A program made the translations under genes and the position numbers. From contig JAEYAR010000191.1 in the NCBI GenBank assembly GCA_023404715.1, positions 1 to 15,064 on the forward strand: a stretch of 15,064 nucleotides of DNA, given 5' to 3'. The notes under the pieces were generated by a model. That model searched no databases and was not told the origin of the DNA. It was given only the letters and a program-made list of their open reading frames with translations. Below are positions 5,852 through 13,267 of this stretch, one piece after another (the stretch's first letter is position 1; each line of letters starts with the position of its first letter). This stretch comes from Bacillota bacterium (GTDB lineage: Bacteria > Bacillota > Clostridia > Christensenellales > Aristaeellaceae).

Positions 5852-6631
5852 ATGGAGACGGTGAAACTTCTGATCGTGGACGACAATGTGGAATTGCGGC
5901 GCGTCGTCGCAGATTATTTCGGCCAGCGTGATGGGGTCAGCGTTGTAGGTCAGGCGGGTAACGGCGCGGAGGCGCTGGATATGATCCGCCAGACACAGCC
6001 GGACGTCGTTCTATCGGACATCATCATGCCGCAGATGGACGGCTATACGATGCTCGAACAGCTTGCGCGCATGGAGCTGGCGCATAGGCCCGAGGTGATC
6101 GTGCTGACGGCGCTGGGCAGGGATGATTTCATCACGCGCGCGGTGCAGCTCGGCGTACGGTACTACATGATCAAGCCCTTTGACTTCCCCGTGCTCTATC
6201 AGCGCGTGATCGAGGTGGCGCAGGAGCGCGATACGAATCGGGATACGATGCTGATGCCTCCTCCTCCGGCGGTTCCGGCGCGCTCGATCGATGAAAAGGT
6301 CGCCAGCCTCTTCCTTACGATCGGCATCCCGGCCCATATTAAGGGCTATCAATTCCTGCGCGAGGCCGTCAAGATGGTCATGGAGCAGCCGGACATGATC
6401 AACCGCATTACCAAAGAGCTCTATCCAGGGATTGCCCGTAAATTTTCGACGACCGCCAGCAAGGTGGAGCGCGCCATCCGCCATGCGATCGAGGTGGCAT
6501 GGAGTCGTGGGCGCATCGAGGTGCTCAACCAGGTGTTTGGCGCCAATGTCTGTTCACCGGACGACAAGCCGACCAACGGCGAGTTCATCGCGCTGGTCGC
6601 GGATAAGATGAGCGTAGAGCGCAGCGCGTAA
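5852..6631 (+). CDS. spo0A: Sporulation master regulator Spo0A
   Basis: A 259-residue response regulator (267 in B. subtilis). The receiver domain has the acidic pair D10-D11, phospho-acceptor D56 in VLSDIIMPQMDG, T86 in VLTALG and K108 in YYMIKPFDFPV. A linker with four prolines (136-139) leads to the Spo0A-specific DNA-binding domain: HIKGYQFLREAVKMVM, then TASKVERAIRHAIEVAW (201-217) as the helix-turn-helix region, then VFGANVCSPDDKPTNGEFIA. Phosphorylated Spo0A starts sporulation and binds 0A boxes. The start is ATG 5852 after TTGGAGGAG; the in-frame ATG at 5831 lies upstream of that site. A hairpin GCGTAAG-gga-CTTACGC (6626-6642) spans the stop codon. The common neighbour spoIVB is absent upstream. 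Confidence 0.97.
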   Translation: METVKLLIVDDNVELRRVVADYFGQRDGVSVVGQAGNGAEALDMIRQTQPDVVLSDIIMPQMDGYTMLEQLARMELAHRPEVIVLTALGRDDFITRAVQLGVRYYMIKPFDFPVLYQRVIEVAQERDTNRDTMLMPPPPAVPARSIDEKVASLFLTIGIPAHIKGYQFLREAVKMVMEQPDMINRITKELYPGIARKFSTTASKVERAIRHAIEVAWSRGRIEVLNQVFGANVCSPDDKPTNGEFIALVADKMSVERSA

Positions 6632-6726
6632 GGGACTTACGCTAAAGAGGCATATTGGGCCGCTAATGTAGGCGATTTGAAAAGTTTAGCGGCGTCGAGA
6701 TACATATTGACGATGGATTGAGGAAT

Positions 6727-6764
6727 AGACTCTTCACAGGCGGGGCCGGTGGAGAGTCTTTTTT
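6727..6764 (+). terminator. Intrinsic terminator after spo0A
   Basis: AGACTCTTCAC (6727-6737) pairs over 11 bases with GTGGAGAGTCT (6749-6759), followed by TTTTT (6760-6764). Upstream at 6659-6693 is another inverted repeat, GCCGCTAA...TTAGCGGC, with a 19-base loop and no T run. The terminator means the next gene needs its own promoter. Confidence 0.9.
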
Positions 6765-6829
6765 GCATAGGGTTGTAAAAACGCGCATAGTGTGGAAACG
6801 TGCAATAGCATCAGGGGAGGGACATGCGG

Positions 6830-8362
6830 ATGGATTGGCAGATTGAACGCGAAAGCGTTGAGGCGGAACGGTTGATCGCAAACCTGCAGCAGCAGGCTGT
6901 GATCGAGGGCGAGGTGGCGCTGCCGGGCAGCATGCGCGATGCGGTAACGGTACTCAGCGTACAGGCACAGGCGGTGCCGGGGGCGGCGGAGGTTCAAAAC
7001 GATAAGGTTACCGTGTCGGGGCAGGTCGTCTTTCACGTCCTGTACACACAGGGGGATTTGACGCACGTGCAGACGATCGAGACGGCCTGCGATTTCCATC
7101 AGATCATCGAGTCGCCGGGGATTACGCCGCGCATGCAATTGCAGTGGCGTGTCAACGTCGAGGACGCGGGCGCAAAGGCTAACGGAGGCCGGCTTCAGAT
7201 GACGGCGGCCCTTACGTTCTATGCCGTGGTGACGGCGTGCACGCCGGTCGATGCGGTGACCGACATACAGGGTGCGTCCGTGCTCAAGACGAAGAAGCAG
7301 TGCCTACAGCTTTGCCGAACGACCGGTATCGGCAGCGATAAGGGGCTCGTACGCGAGGAGTTCGACCTGCCCGGCACTTTGGGCATAGAGGATACGCTGT
7401 ACGCGACGGCGAACGCGCGCGTAGAGGATGTGGTCGGCGGCGAGGGACGCGTGAGCGTAGCCGGCACGATTGAGCTCACCGTGTATCATGCGGGAAAGAC
7501 GGGCAAGCCGCTCGTGGTTACGCGCCACAGCATGCCCTTTGAACAGGCGGTTACGCTCAACACCGGCGAGAACGACACGATCAGCGCGAGCGTGCAGGTG
7601 CTCGACGTCATGGTCGATTCCATGGAAGAGGGCGAGGACGCCCGCATCTTGCGCGCAGAGGTGGAAATCCTCGTGAGTGTCAAGGCGACGGAGTGCGCGG
7701 AGCACACGCTGCTGGACGACGCCTATACCACGGAGGGGGAACAGGTGGTGCCCTCGCGCAGCACGGTGGAGATGCACACGGACGACCTGCACTGCAGCGC
7801 CAGAGAGAGCGGCAAGCTCATGCTCGCCATGCCGGACGACGCGCAGCCGATCGGCACGATGCTGTGCGCGTTCATCCAACCCGCCGCGGGCACGCGCGAG
7901 AATGTAAACGGGCGCCTGCGTGTGGACGGCATGCTGGGTGTGACGCTCGTCTACCTGCCGATGGATTCGGACGTGCCCGTATCGGTGCACCAGGATACGC
8001 CTTTCACCATGCAGTTCACCTGCGATCTGCCTTCCACTGCGGCCATCACGCTGGAATGCGTCGAGGCGGTCGCCGCCGCCCTTACGTCTGACCGGGTAGA
8101 GGTTCGCTTCATCCTCGCGCTGGACGGAACGGAGTTTTGCGCGCAGAGCGTCGACGTCGTGACGGATGTGGATTCCGTGGCCATTGACGAGGAGCCGGGC
8201 GGCATCGTGCTGTATTACCCCAAGGACCGCGAGACGATGTGGGATGTCGCCAAGCGCTACCGCGTCGCGGAGGAGACCCTGGCGGCCTTTAATCCGCAGG
8301 TCAAAGAGGTACAGCCGGCAAGGCCGCTGGTCATCCTAAAGCGCGGGGCGCGTGAAGTCTAG
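6830..8362 (+). CDS. sipL: SipL-like spore coat morphogenesis protein (DUF3794 repeats plus LysM)
   Basis: A 510-residue protein with three tandem DUF3794 (SPOCS) beta-rich units at roughly residues 20-150, 170-290 and 320-445. Each has alternating patches such as KVTVSGQVVFHVLYT, RVSVAGTIELTVYHA and RLRVDGMLGVTLVYL. The C-terminus (about 459-505) is a LysM-like domain, YYPKDRETMWDVAKRYRVAEE...NPQV. This architecture is that of SipL, the clostridial functional counterpart of SpoVID, which binds SpoIVA and anchors the coat to the forespore. No signal peptide is present, as expected for a mother-cell cytosolic protein. I prefer ATG 6830, which has better spacing to AGGGGAGG (6813-6820) than ATG 6824. 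Family confidence is high; the exact symbol is less certain. Confidence 0.88.
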   Translation: MDWQIERESVEAERLIANLQQQAVIEGEVALPGSMRDAVTVLSVQAQAVPGAAEVQNDKVTVSGQVVFHVLYTQGDLTHVQTIETACDFHQIIESPGITPRMQLQWRVNVEDAGAKANGGRLQMTAALTFYAVVTACTPVDAVTDIQGASVLKTKKQCLQLCRTTGIGSDKGLVREEFDLPGTLGIEDTLYATANARVEDVVGGEGRVSVAGTIELTVYHAGKTGKPLVVTRHSMPFEQAVTLNTGENDTISASVQVLDVMVDSMEEGEDARILRAEVEILVSVKATECAEHTLLDDAYTTEGEQVVPSRSTVEMHTDDLHCSARESGKLMLAMPDDAQPIGTMLCAFIQPAAGTRENVNGRLRVDGMLGVTLVYLPMDSDVPVSVHQDTPFTMQFTCDLPSTAAITLECVEAVAAALTSDRVEVRFILALDGTEFCAQSVDVVTDVDSVAIDEEPGGIVLYYPKDRETMWDVAKRYRVAEETLAAFNPQVKEVQPARPLVILKRGAREV

Positions 8363-8382
8363 CCCCGTGAGAGCGGCAGGAG

Positions 8383-8426
8383 CGCGCATAGGCTGGGCGA
8401 AGAACGCCCCTGCCGTGCGCGTTTTT
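8383..8426 (+). terminator. Intrinsic terminator after the sipL-like gene
   Basis: CGCGCA (8383-8388) pairs with TGCGCG (8416-8421), with GGC/GCC and GGGCG (8395-8399)/CGCCC inside around AAGAA. TTTTT follows at 8422-8426. A competing pairing, CGGCAGG with CCTGCCG, overlaps it. Confidence 0.87.
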
Positions 8427-8473
8427 CGCCTCGTGTGCGCGCAGCCATGATTCGTGCGGTCAGCGCGTTCCCC

Positions 8474-8502
8474 TTGCCTTCACGCGCAAAAGGCAGTACA
8501 AT
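8474..8502 (+). promoter_or_regulatory. Sigma-A type promoter for ispE
   Basis: TTGCCT (8474-8479) and TACAAT (8497-8502) are separated by 17 bases. Transcription would start near 8509, about 20 bases before the ispE ATG. This gives ispE a vegetative promoter, as expected for an isoprenoid gene needed in growing cells. Confidence 0.75.
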
Positions 8503-8529
8503 AGAGAAAAACGCACGGAGGACGCGAAC

Positions 8530-9414
8530 ATGCTGCGGATACAGGCGCGCGCGAAGATCAATTGGACGCTCGACGTACGCAAGAAACGAGAGGACGGCTA
8601 TCACGAGCTGGATATGCTTATGCAGTCGGTCACGCTCGCGGATACGCTTACGCTCGAGGAGGCGCCGTCGCTTACGCTCGAGGTGGGCCGGGGCGGCCGC
8701 GTGCCTTCCGACCAAGGGAATCTGGCCCTGAAGGCGGCGCAGACGTTGGCGGACCGTACGAATGTGCGCAAGGGGGCCCGCCTCTGGCTGGGCAAACGCA
8801 TTCCGGTCGCGGCGGGCATGGGCGGCGGCAGCGCGGATGCCGCGGCCGTGCTCGTGGGGCTTAATCGACTATGGCAGTGCGGCCTTTCGGAGGACGAGCT
8901 GGAAAGGATCGGCCTTGACGTCGGCGCGGATGTACCCTTTTGCGTGCGCGGCGGCCTGCAACGCGCCTGCGGAATCGGCGAAAAGCTGACGCGGCTTCGA
9001 CCCGGACGGCAGATCTGGCTGGTCGTCATTCAACCTTGCCGGGGGCTCTCGACGAAGGACGTCTTTGGCAGGCTGCAGGCGCTGGAGGCGGAGGAGATGC
9101 GCCGCCCGCAGACCGAGCGGGCGCAGCAGGCGCTCATCCTGGGGGACCTGCGCGGGCTTTGCGCCTCGCTGGGCAATACGCTGCAGCCGGTGGCCGAGGC
9201 GCTGCGCCCCGAGATCGGTCAGGCGCTGAGCGCGCTGCGCGCGCACGGCGCGGCGGCCGCGCAGATGACAGGTAGCGGCTCGGCCGTTTTCGGCATCTTT
9301 CTCAATGCGCGCTCCGCGCGCGCGGCCTGGCAGAAACTTCATTTTACGTATCGCGCATGTTACATGACCTCGAGCGCGGATGCCGCTATGGAGATTCAGG
9401 AGATTCATCCCTGA
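8530..9414 (+). CDS. ispE: 4-diphosphocytidyl-2-C-methyl-D-erythritol kinase
   Basis: A 294-residue GHMP-family kinase of the MEP isoprenoid pathway. It phosphorylates CDP-methylerythritol at the 2-hydroxyl with ATP. Motif 1 is ARAKINWTLDV (catalytic K9), followed by the family mark REDGYHELDMLMQ (20-32). The ATP loop is PVAAGMGGGSADAAA (92-106). GADVPFCVRGG (132-142) supplies catalytic D134. Motif 3 is AAQMTGSGSAVFG near residue 250. ATG 8530 follows GGAGG (8517-8521). The gene sits 69 bases before spoIIR. ispE near spoIIR also occurs in other Clostridia to my knowledge. It marks a vegetative gene within a sporulation block. Confidence 0.95.
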   Translation: MLRIQARAKINWTLDVRKKREDGYHELDMLMQSVTLADTLTLEEAPSLTLEVGRGGRVPSDQGNLALKAAQTLADRTNVRKGARLWLGKRIPVAAGMGGGSADAAAVLVGLNRLWQCGLSEDELERIGLDVGADVPFCVRGGLQRACGIGEKLTRLRPGRQIWLVVIQPCRGLSTKDVFGRLQALEAEEMRRPQTERAQQALILGDLRGLCASLGNTLQPVAEALRPEIGQALSALRAHGAAAAQMTGSGSAVFGIFLNARSARAAWQKLHFTYRACYMTSSADAAMEIQEIHP

Positions 9415-9448
9415 ATCCGCCGCCGCTCCGCATAAAAAATGTTTTTTT

Positions 9449-9494
9449 GGACGACCCTGTTGCCATTACGAGGGGGTGGCATCATGGGTCGTCT
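9449..9494 (+). promoter_or_regulatory. Hairpin enclosing the spoIIR ribosome binding site and start codon
   Basis: GACGACCC (9450-9457) pairs with GGGTCGTC (9486-9493). Inside, TG pairs with CA (9458-9459/9483-9484) and TGCCA (9461-9465) pairs with TGGCA (9477-9481), about 15 pairs in all. The Shine-Dalgarno GAGGGGG lies in the 11-base loop and the ATG (9484-9486) is inside the stem. TTTT follows at 9494-9497, so it could also act as a terminator for transcripts from ispE. A candidate forespore promoter overlaps the 5' arm: GCATA at 9430-9434 and GACGACCCTG at 9450-9459. Confidence 0.6.
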
Positions 9495-10071
9495 TTTATG
9501 TATGGTCAGCCTTGCCGTCGCGTTGTGCCTTTCGCCGCTGCCGTCGCCGAGCGATTCGGCGCTATCCGCAGCGCTGTCTCGGGGCGAGCTGATCCGCATC
9601 CACGTCGTCGCCAGCAGCGATTCGCAGGCGGATCAGGCGGTGAAGCTCAAGGTTCGCGACGAGGTGCTTCGGCGCTTCGCCGGGCAGCTTGCGCAGGCGT
9701 CGTTCGCAGCGGCGTGCGATGCGATACGCGAGAATCTGGCGGACATCGAACGCACGGCGCTGGAGGTCGCGCGTCGCGAGGGCTTCGAGGGCGCCGTCGA
9801 GGCGAGCTTTGGCGATTGCGAGTTCCCAACGCGCGTCTACGGCGGCGAGATCGTGCCGGCAGGCACCTATCCGGCGCTGCGCATCGTGCTGGGCGATGGG
9901 GACGGGCGCAACTGGTGGTGCGTGCTCTATCCGGCGCTTTGCCTGATCGAGGAGGGGGACGATGACGCCGCCGATGCGGCGCAGCCGCTGGGGACGCGCG
10001 CGCCGGACGAGCCCGTGCAGTGGACGTCCATCGTCAAACGGATATTGGGCTGGGAGGATGAATGGGTATGA
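9484..10071 (+). CDS. spoIIR: Sporulation signalling protein SpoIIR
   Basis: A 195-residue exported protein. Residues 1-20 form a hydrophobic signal or anchor segment (LLCMVSLAVALCLSPL). The SpoIIR core follows: LIRIHVVASSDSQADQAVKL (36-55) then KVRDEVL, FPTRVYGG (114-121), PAGTYPALRIVLGDG (125-139) and NWWCVLYPALCLIE (143-156). SpoIIR is made in the forespore under sigma-F, leaves the cell, and triggers SpoIIGA to process pro-sigma-E in the mother cell. The start is ATG 9484 after GAGGGGG (9470-9476); an in-frame ATG at 9439 has no ribosome site. The stop overlaps the sleB start by the ATGA pattern, so the two are translated together. Confidence 0.95.
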   Translation: MGRLLCMVSLAVALCLSPLPSPSDSALSAALSRGELIRIHVVASSDSQADQAVKLKVRDEVLRRFAGQLAQASFAAACDAIRENLADIERTALEVARREGFEGAVEASFGDCEFPTRVYGGEIVPAGTYPALRIVLGDGDGRNWWCVLYPALCLIEEGDDDAADAAQPLGTRAPDEPVQWTSIVKRILGWEDEWV

Positions 10072-10754
10072 GCAGGCGAATGAAGAACATGCGCATGGCG
10101 GCGCTGCTGCTGGTGACCTGCCTGATCGTCTGCGCGCAGATCGCGCAGGCGGCGACGGTCGTGGCCTGGGGTTCCCGGGGCGACGAGGTCATGCGCATTC
10201 AACGCAGGTTGAAGCAATGGGGCTATTATGACGGGACAGTCGACGGCGTGTTCGGCGAGGATACGTATCAGGCCGTGGTGCTCTTTCAAAAGCGCAACGG
10301 CCTGAAGGCGGACGGCGCGGTCGGCCAGGCGACGGCGAAGGCGATGGGCGTCTCGCTTTCCGCACAGGCGGGACAGAGCGTGCAGGTCTCCGCCGGGTAC
10401 AGCGAGAGCGAGATTTATCTGCTGGCCCGCATCATCCACGGCGAGGCGCGCGGCGAGCCGTACGTCGGCAAGGTGGCCGTTGGCGCGGTCGTACTCAACC
10501 GCGTGCGCCATCCCTCCTTCCCCAACACCATCGCCGGCGTCATCTATCAGGCCGGGGCATTCGATGCGGTAGCCGACGGCCAGATCAACCTGACGCCGGA
10601 CAACGAGTCGCTCCGGGCCGCGCGAGACGCGATGAACGGCTGGGATCCGTCCGGCGGCTGCATCTACTATTTTAACCCTGCGACTTCTACGAGCAAGTGG
10701 ATTTGGACGCGCGAGGTGCGGCTCAGCATCGGGCAGCACAACTTTGCGGTGTGA
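10068..10754 (+). CDS. sleB: Spore cortex-lytic enzyme SleB
   Basis: A 228-residue secreted protein. The signal peptide covers residues 1-28 (MAALLLVTCLIVCAQIAQA). A peptidoglycan-binding domain at about 33-93 contains GDEVMRIQRRLKQWGYYDG and GVFGEDTYQAVVLFQK. The hydrolase domain (about 113-228) begins IYLLARIIHGEARGEPYVGK, with the probable catalytic glutamate E126, and has FPNTIAGVIY and AVADGQIN. SleB is a lytic transglycosylase that cuts cortex peptidoglycan during germination. ATG 10068 forms ATGA with the spoIIR stop; ATG 10062 is an alternative. The next gene encodes its partner YpeB, which makes SleB rather than CwlJ or a general hydrolase the best match. Confidence 0.94.
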   Translation: MSRRMKNMRMAALLLVTCLIVCAQIAQAATVVAWGSRGDEVMRIQRRLKQWGYYDGTVDGVFGEDTYQAVVLFQKRNGLKADGAVGQATAKAMGVSLSAQAGQSVQVSAGYSESEIYLLARIIHGEARGEPYVGKVAVGAVVLNRVRHPSFPNTIAGVIYQAGAFDAVADGQINLTPDNESLRAARDAMNGWDPSGGCIYYFNPATSTSKWIWTREVRLSIGQHNFAV

Positions 10755-10767
10755 CGGGGGGAAAAAC

Positions 10768-12090
10768 GTGAAGTATAGAGGTTTATTGGCGGCTTTATCG
10801 GTCGCGCTGGTCATTTCTCTGGGGGCGAACGTCTGGCAGCAGCGCGAGCGTCAGACGCTGACGCTGCAGGCAGCGGGCGCGCGCCAGCGAGCGCTGCTGG
10901 AGGTCGTGGACGCGCTGTCCGACGTCGAAATTCGCGTGGAGAAGCTGCTCGTGGCCTCCGGACCGCGACAGACGGTCTCCCTGCTGGGCGAGATCGCACG
11001 CCAGTCCGAATCCGCGCAGGGCAGCCTTGCGCAGCTACCGCTGCGGCATACGGCGATTTCCAGTACGACCAAGCTGGTCGGGCAGATGGGCGACTATGCG
11101 TTGACGTTGTCGGAGCGCATTGCGGGGGGCAGCATGCTCTCCGACGACGACCTGACTCAGTGGGAAGCGCTGCTGCGCGCCTGCGACGGGCTCAACCGCC
11201 AGTTGCAGAGCCTGGGCGATGTGCTCGCCAGGGAGGATATCGTGCCCGCCGCGGGCGAGATGTGGGCGGATGAGGGCGACGATGCGCCGCAGCTAGAGCA
11301 GATCGCGGGCAGCGCAAGCGGCATCGAATACCCCAGCCTGATCTATGACGGGCCGTTTTCCGACGGCCGTCACGAGCAGGAGCCCAAAGGGGTCACGGGC
11401 GAAGAGATTACATTGGACCAGGCGATGGAGCGCGCCAGAGCTTTTGTCGGCGATGCGCGCGTGGTCGAGGTGCGCGCAGCGGCCGACAGCGGCGGCGTGA
11501 TCCCGGCCTATGGCCTGGCCGTCGAGACGCGGGAAGACGGCACGCTCGACGTACAGGTGACAAAGCGGGGCGGACATGTGCTGTGGATGATGCCCGAAAG
11601 CGCCCAGTACGCCCAGCAGCTCGACGTCGACGCCTGTGCGCTGAAGGCCTATGAGTTCCTCGCTGAGCGCGGCTATGGGCACATGGAGCCGAACTACTGG
11701 CAGCTCTACGACGGCCTGGCGGTCGTCAACTTTGCCGCTGTGCAGGACGGGGTGCTGCTCTATCCCGATTTGATCAAGGTGCAGGTGCGCGCGGATACGG
11801 GCGCAATCGTCGGCATCGAGAGCAACAATTACCTGATGAACCATCAGCAGCGCGCGCTGGAAGCGCCCGCGCTCACCCGCGAGGAGGCTGAGGAGCGGGT
11901 ATCCGCGCGCCTGACGATCGACCGCAGGCGCCTGTGCGTGATCCCGCTGGGCAGCGGCGAACGGCTGTGCTATGAGTTCTCGGGCAGCTTTGGCGGCGGA
12001 TACTACCTCATCTACATCGACGCAAAGACAGGGGAGGAATTGGAGATTTTAAAGCAAATAGACGCACAAAATGCAAAATTGACGGCATAA
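10768..12090 (+). CDS. ypeB: Germination protein YpeB
   Basis: A 440-residue protein (about 450 in Bacillus) with one N-terminal membrane segment (LLAALSVALVISLGANVW, about 6-23). A helical middle follows, then the YpeB hallmark IEYPSLIYDGPFSDG (186-200). The C-terminal half holds PepSY-like repeats, for example ITLDQAMERARAFVGDARV and LTREEAEERVSARL, and ends in a YYLIYIDAKTGEELEIL strand. YpeB holds and stabilises SleB in the dormant spore. I chose GTG 10768, 6 bases after GGGGGG; an in-frame TTG at 10744 has no ribosome site and overlaps sleB. The 13-base gap to sleB shows cotranscription. Confidence 0.94.
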   Translation: MKYRGLLAALSVALVISLGANVWQQRERQTLTLQAAGARQRALLEVVDALSDVEIRVEKLLVASGPRQTVSLLGEIARQSESAQGSLAQLPLRHTAISSTTKLVGQMGDYALTLSERIAGGSMLSDDDLTQWEALLRACDGLNRQLQSLGDVLAREDIVPAAGEMWADEGDDAPQLEQIAGSASGIEYPSLIYDGPFSDGRHEQEPKGVTGEEITLDQAMERARAFVGDARVVEVRAAADSGGVIPAYGLAVETREDGTLDVQVTKRGGHVLWMMPESAQYAQQLDVDACALKAYEFLAERGYGHMEPNYWQLYDGLAVVNFAAVQDGVLLYPDLIKVQVRADTGAIVGIESNNYLMNHQQRALEAPALTREEAEERVSARLTIDRRRLCVIPLGSGERLCYEFSGSFGGGYYLIYIDAKTGEELEILKQIDAQNAKLTA

Positions 12091-12124
12091 AACCTGTGAA
12101 ATCCTCTCGAAAAGGGGCGGTTTT
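12089..12124 (+). terminator. Probable terminator after ypeB
   Basis: AAAACC (12089-12094) pairs with GGTTTT (12119-12124), and CCTCT (12103-12107) with AGGGG (12113-12117) inside. The T run is part of the outer helix, so the hairpin works like a terminator with a paired A/T base. It begins on the ypeB stop codon. Weaker than the other terminators here. Confidence 0.55.
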
Positions 12125-12147
12125 AGGGCTGACGGACCGGCGAATGC

Positions 12148-12176
12148 TTGCAAATTACAGATGAAATGGTTATAAT
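12148..12176 (+). promoter_or_regulatory. Sigma-A type promoter for the DUF1934 gene
   Basis: TTGCAA (12148-12153), a 17-base spacer and a perfect TATAAT (12171-12176). Transcription would start near 12183, 26 bases before the ATG. It starts a new vegetative unit after the sporulation block. Confidence 0.78.
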
Positions 12177-12208
12177 GAGGTACACGATTTGACGATGGAG
12201 GAATAAGG

Positions 12209-12637
12209 ATGTCCGAGGGAAAGCCGGCGCTCATCCAGGTCGTCAGCGTGCAAGAGGACGCACAGCGCGCACGTGAGACGCATAGCAGGATCTATCGCGG
12301 CGAGGTACATCGCTTGCCCCAGGGGCTGGCGCTGCGCTATACGGAGACGGACGAGGAGGGCGCCGCGACGCACGTGGCGCTTGAGCGTACGCTGGAGGGC
12401 GTGCTGCTGCGGCGCAAAGGGATGTGCAGCGCGCAGATGCTGCTGATCCCGGGGCGCGAAGGCGCGAGCGTTTATGAGACGCCGTTTGGCGCGATGGACC
12501 TCACCGTGCGCACGCAGGAGGCATCCTGGACGGAGCAGGGCGTGAGCAGCCGTATAGCGCTCAGGTACGACGTGTATGTACAGGGCGAGCTGCTTTCGCG
12601 CAATACGGTGACCCTGACGTATAGGGAGAAGCCGTGA
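12209..12637 (+). CDS. DUF1934 (YwiB-like) beta-barrel protein
   Basis: A 142-residue protein made almost only of short beta-strand-like segments, with family marks such as LALRYTETDEEGAATHVALER, VLLRRKGMCSAQMLLIPGR, YETPFGAMDLTVRT and a final LLSRNTVTLTY strand. This pattern fits DUF1934, a lipocalin-like small barrel family that includes B. subtilis YwiB. No enzymatic role is known to me. In Bacillus and many clostridia ywiB is next to argS; here argS is absent and an unrecognised gene follows. ATG 12209 lies 7 bases after GGAGG (12197-12201). The TGA overlaps the GTG start of the next gene. Confidence 0.8.
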   Translation: MSEGKPALIQVVSVQEDAQRARETHSRIYRGEVHRLPQGLALRYTETDEEGAATHVALERTLEGVLLRRKGMCSAQMLLIPGREGASVYETPFGAMDLTVRTQEASWTEQGVSSRIALRYDVYVQGELLSRNTVTLTYREKP

Positions 12638-13194
12638 GCGCCCTTTCGCAGTACCGCGCGCAGGCGCGCCTCGCGCTTGAGCCGGTCTTGTCCGGCGGGG
12701 GCTGCTTCGTGCGCGTCGCGCAGGCGGGGCCGCTCCTCGTGACGGATGCGCTCAGGCGTGCGCCGGATCCGGCGCTTATCCTGCAGGCGCTCATGGCGGC
12801 GGGTTTTCATCCTTCGCCGGCCCCGGAGGGGCTGCTTTCGATCGGCCTGCCGGACGCGGCCTATGCGATCCCTGACGGGAGCGTCCCCGGGCCGGGAGAC
12901 TGGGATGCGCAGGCTTTCGCGCGTCAGGCGCTGTGCCGTCAGCTGCTCTGCTTGAAGGCGCCGCCGGGTCCTGTCGAACCCGAAGGGCGCCCTCTGGTGG
13001 ACGCTGCGCTGCGCGCGCTGGATAGGGCGCGCGACCGCGCGAAGGCGCCAGCAGGCGTCGCGGCGCAGGCGGCCGTCGCGCACAGGCGGGGGGCCCGGCG
13101 CGCCCTGTATCTGTGCGGCTTATATTTAGCGATGGATCTGGCCGAAGGCGGCATCGGCGTGCCGGAGGGCACATACGCGTACGGCCAGTTTTGA
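12634..13194 (+). CDS. Hypothetical protein, 186 residues
   Basis: I do not recognise this protein. It starts at GTG 12634, overlapping the DUF1934 stop as GTGA, with AGGGAG (12623-12628) before it, so it is translationally coupled. The sequence is rich in alanine, arginine, leucine and proline. The N-terminal half suggests alternating strands (CFVRVAQAGPLLVTDALRR). The middle, GLPDAAYAIPDGSVPGPGDW, is loop-like. The C-terminal half is helical and basic (AALRALDRARDRAKAPAGVA), and a mildly hydrophobic stretch RRALYLCGLYLAMDLAEGG lies near the end. There is no signal peptide. Codon use matches the neighbours, which supports a real gene. Coupling suggests a joint task with the DUF1934 protein. 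Confidence 0.72.
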   Translation: MSALSQYRAQARLALEPVLSGGGCFVRVAQAGPLLVTDALRRAPDPALILQALMAAGFHPSPAPEGLLSIGLPDAAYAIPDGSVPGPGDWDAQAFARQALCRQLLCLKAPPGPVEPEGRPLVDAALRALDRARDRAKAPAGVAAQAAVAHRRGARRALYLCGLYLAMDLAEGGIGVPEGTYAYGQF

Positions 13195-13200
13195 ATAGAA

Positions 13201-13267
13201 GGATGCGGAAAGCCCTGCTTTCCGCCCGCAACGCATCCGCCCGCCGCCTGACGGCGGACGCGGATGC
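13201..13267 (+). promoter_or_regulatory. Two-hairpin leader before the metallo-hydrolase gene
   Basis: Hairpin 1 is GCGGAAAGC (13205-13213) with GCTTTCCGC (13217-13225), loop CCT. Hairpin 2 is GCATCCGC (13233-13240) with GCGGATGC (13260-13267), enclosing CCGCCG/CGGCGG (13242-13257). GGATGCG at 13201-13207 can instead pair with CGCATCC at 13232-13238, so the middle strand has two possible partners. There is no T run. Hairpin 2 ends three bases before the Shine-Dalgarno GAAGGAGGT (13271-13279). Confidence 0.5.

Noticed and set aside
9439..9483. Longer spoIIR start at ATG 9439
   Set aside because: No ribosome site precedes it, and the signal peptide fits the start at 9484.
10744..10767. Longer ypeB start at TTG 10744
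   Set aside because: It overlaps the sleB end and has no ribosome site; GTG 10768 follows GGGGGG at good spacing.
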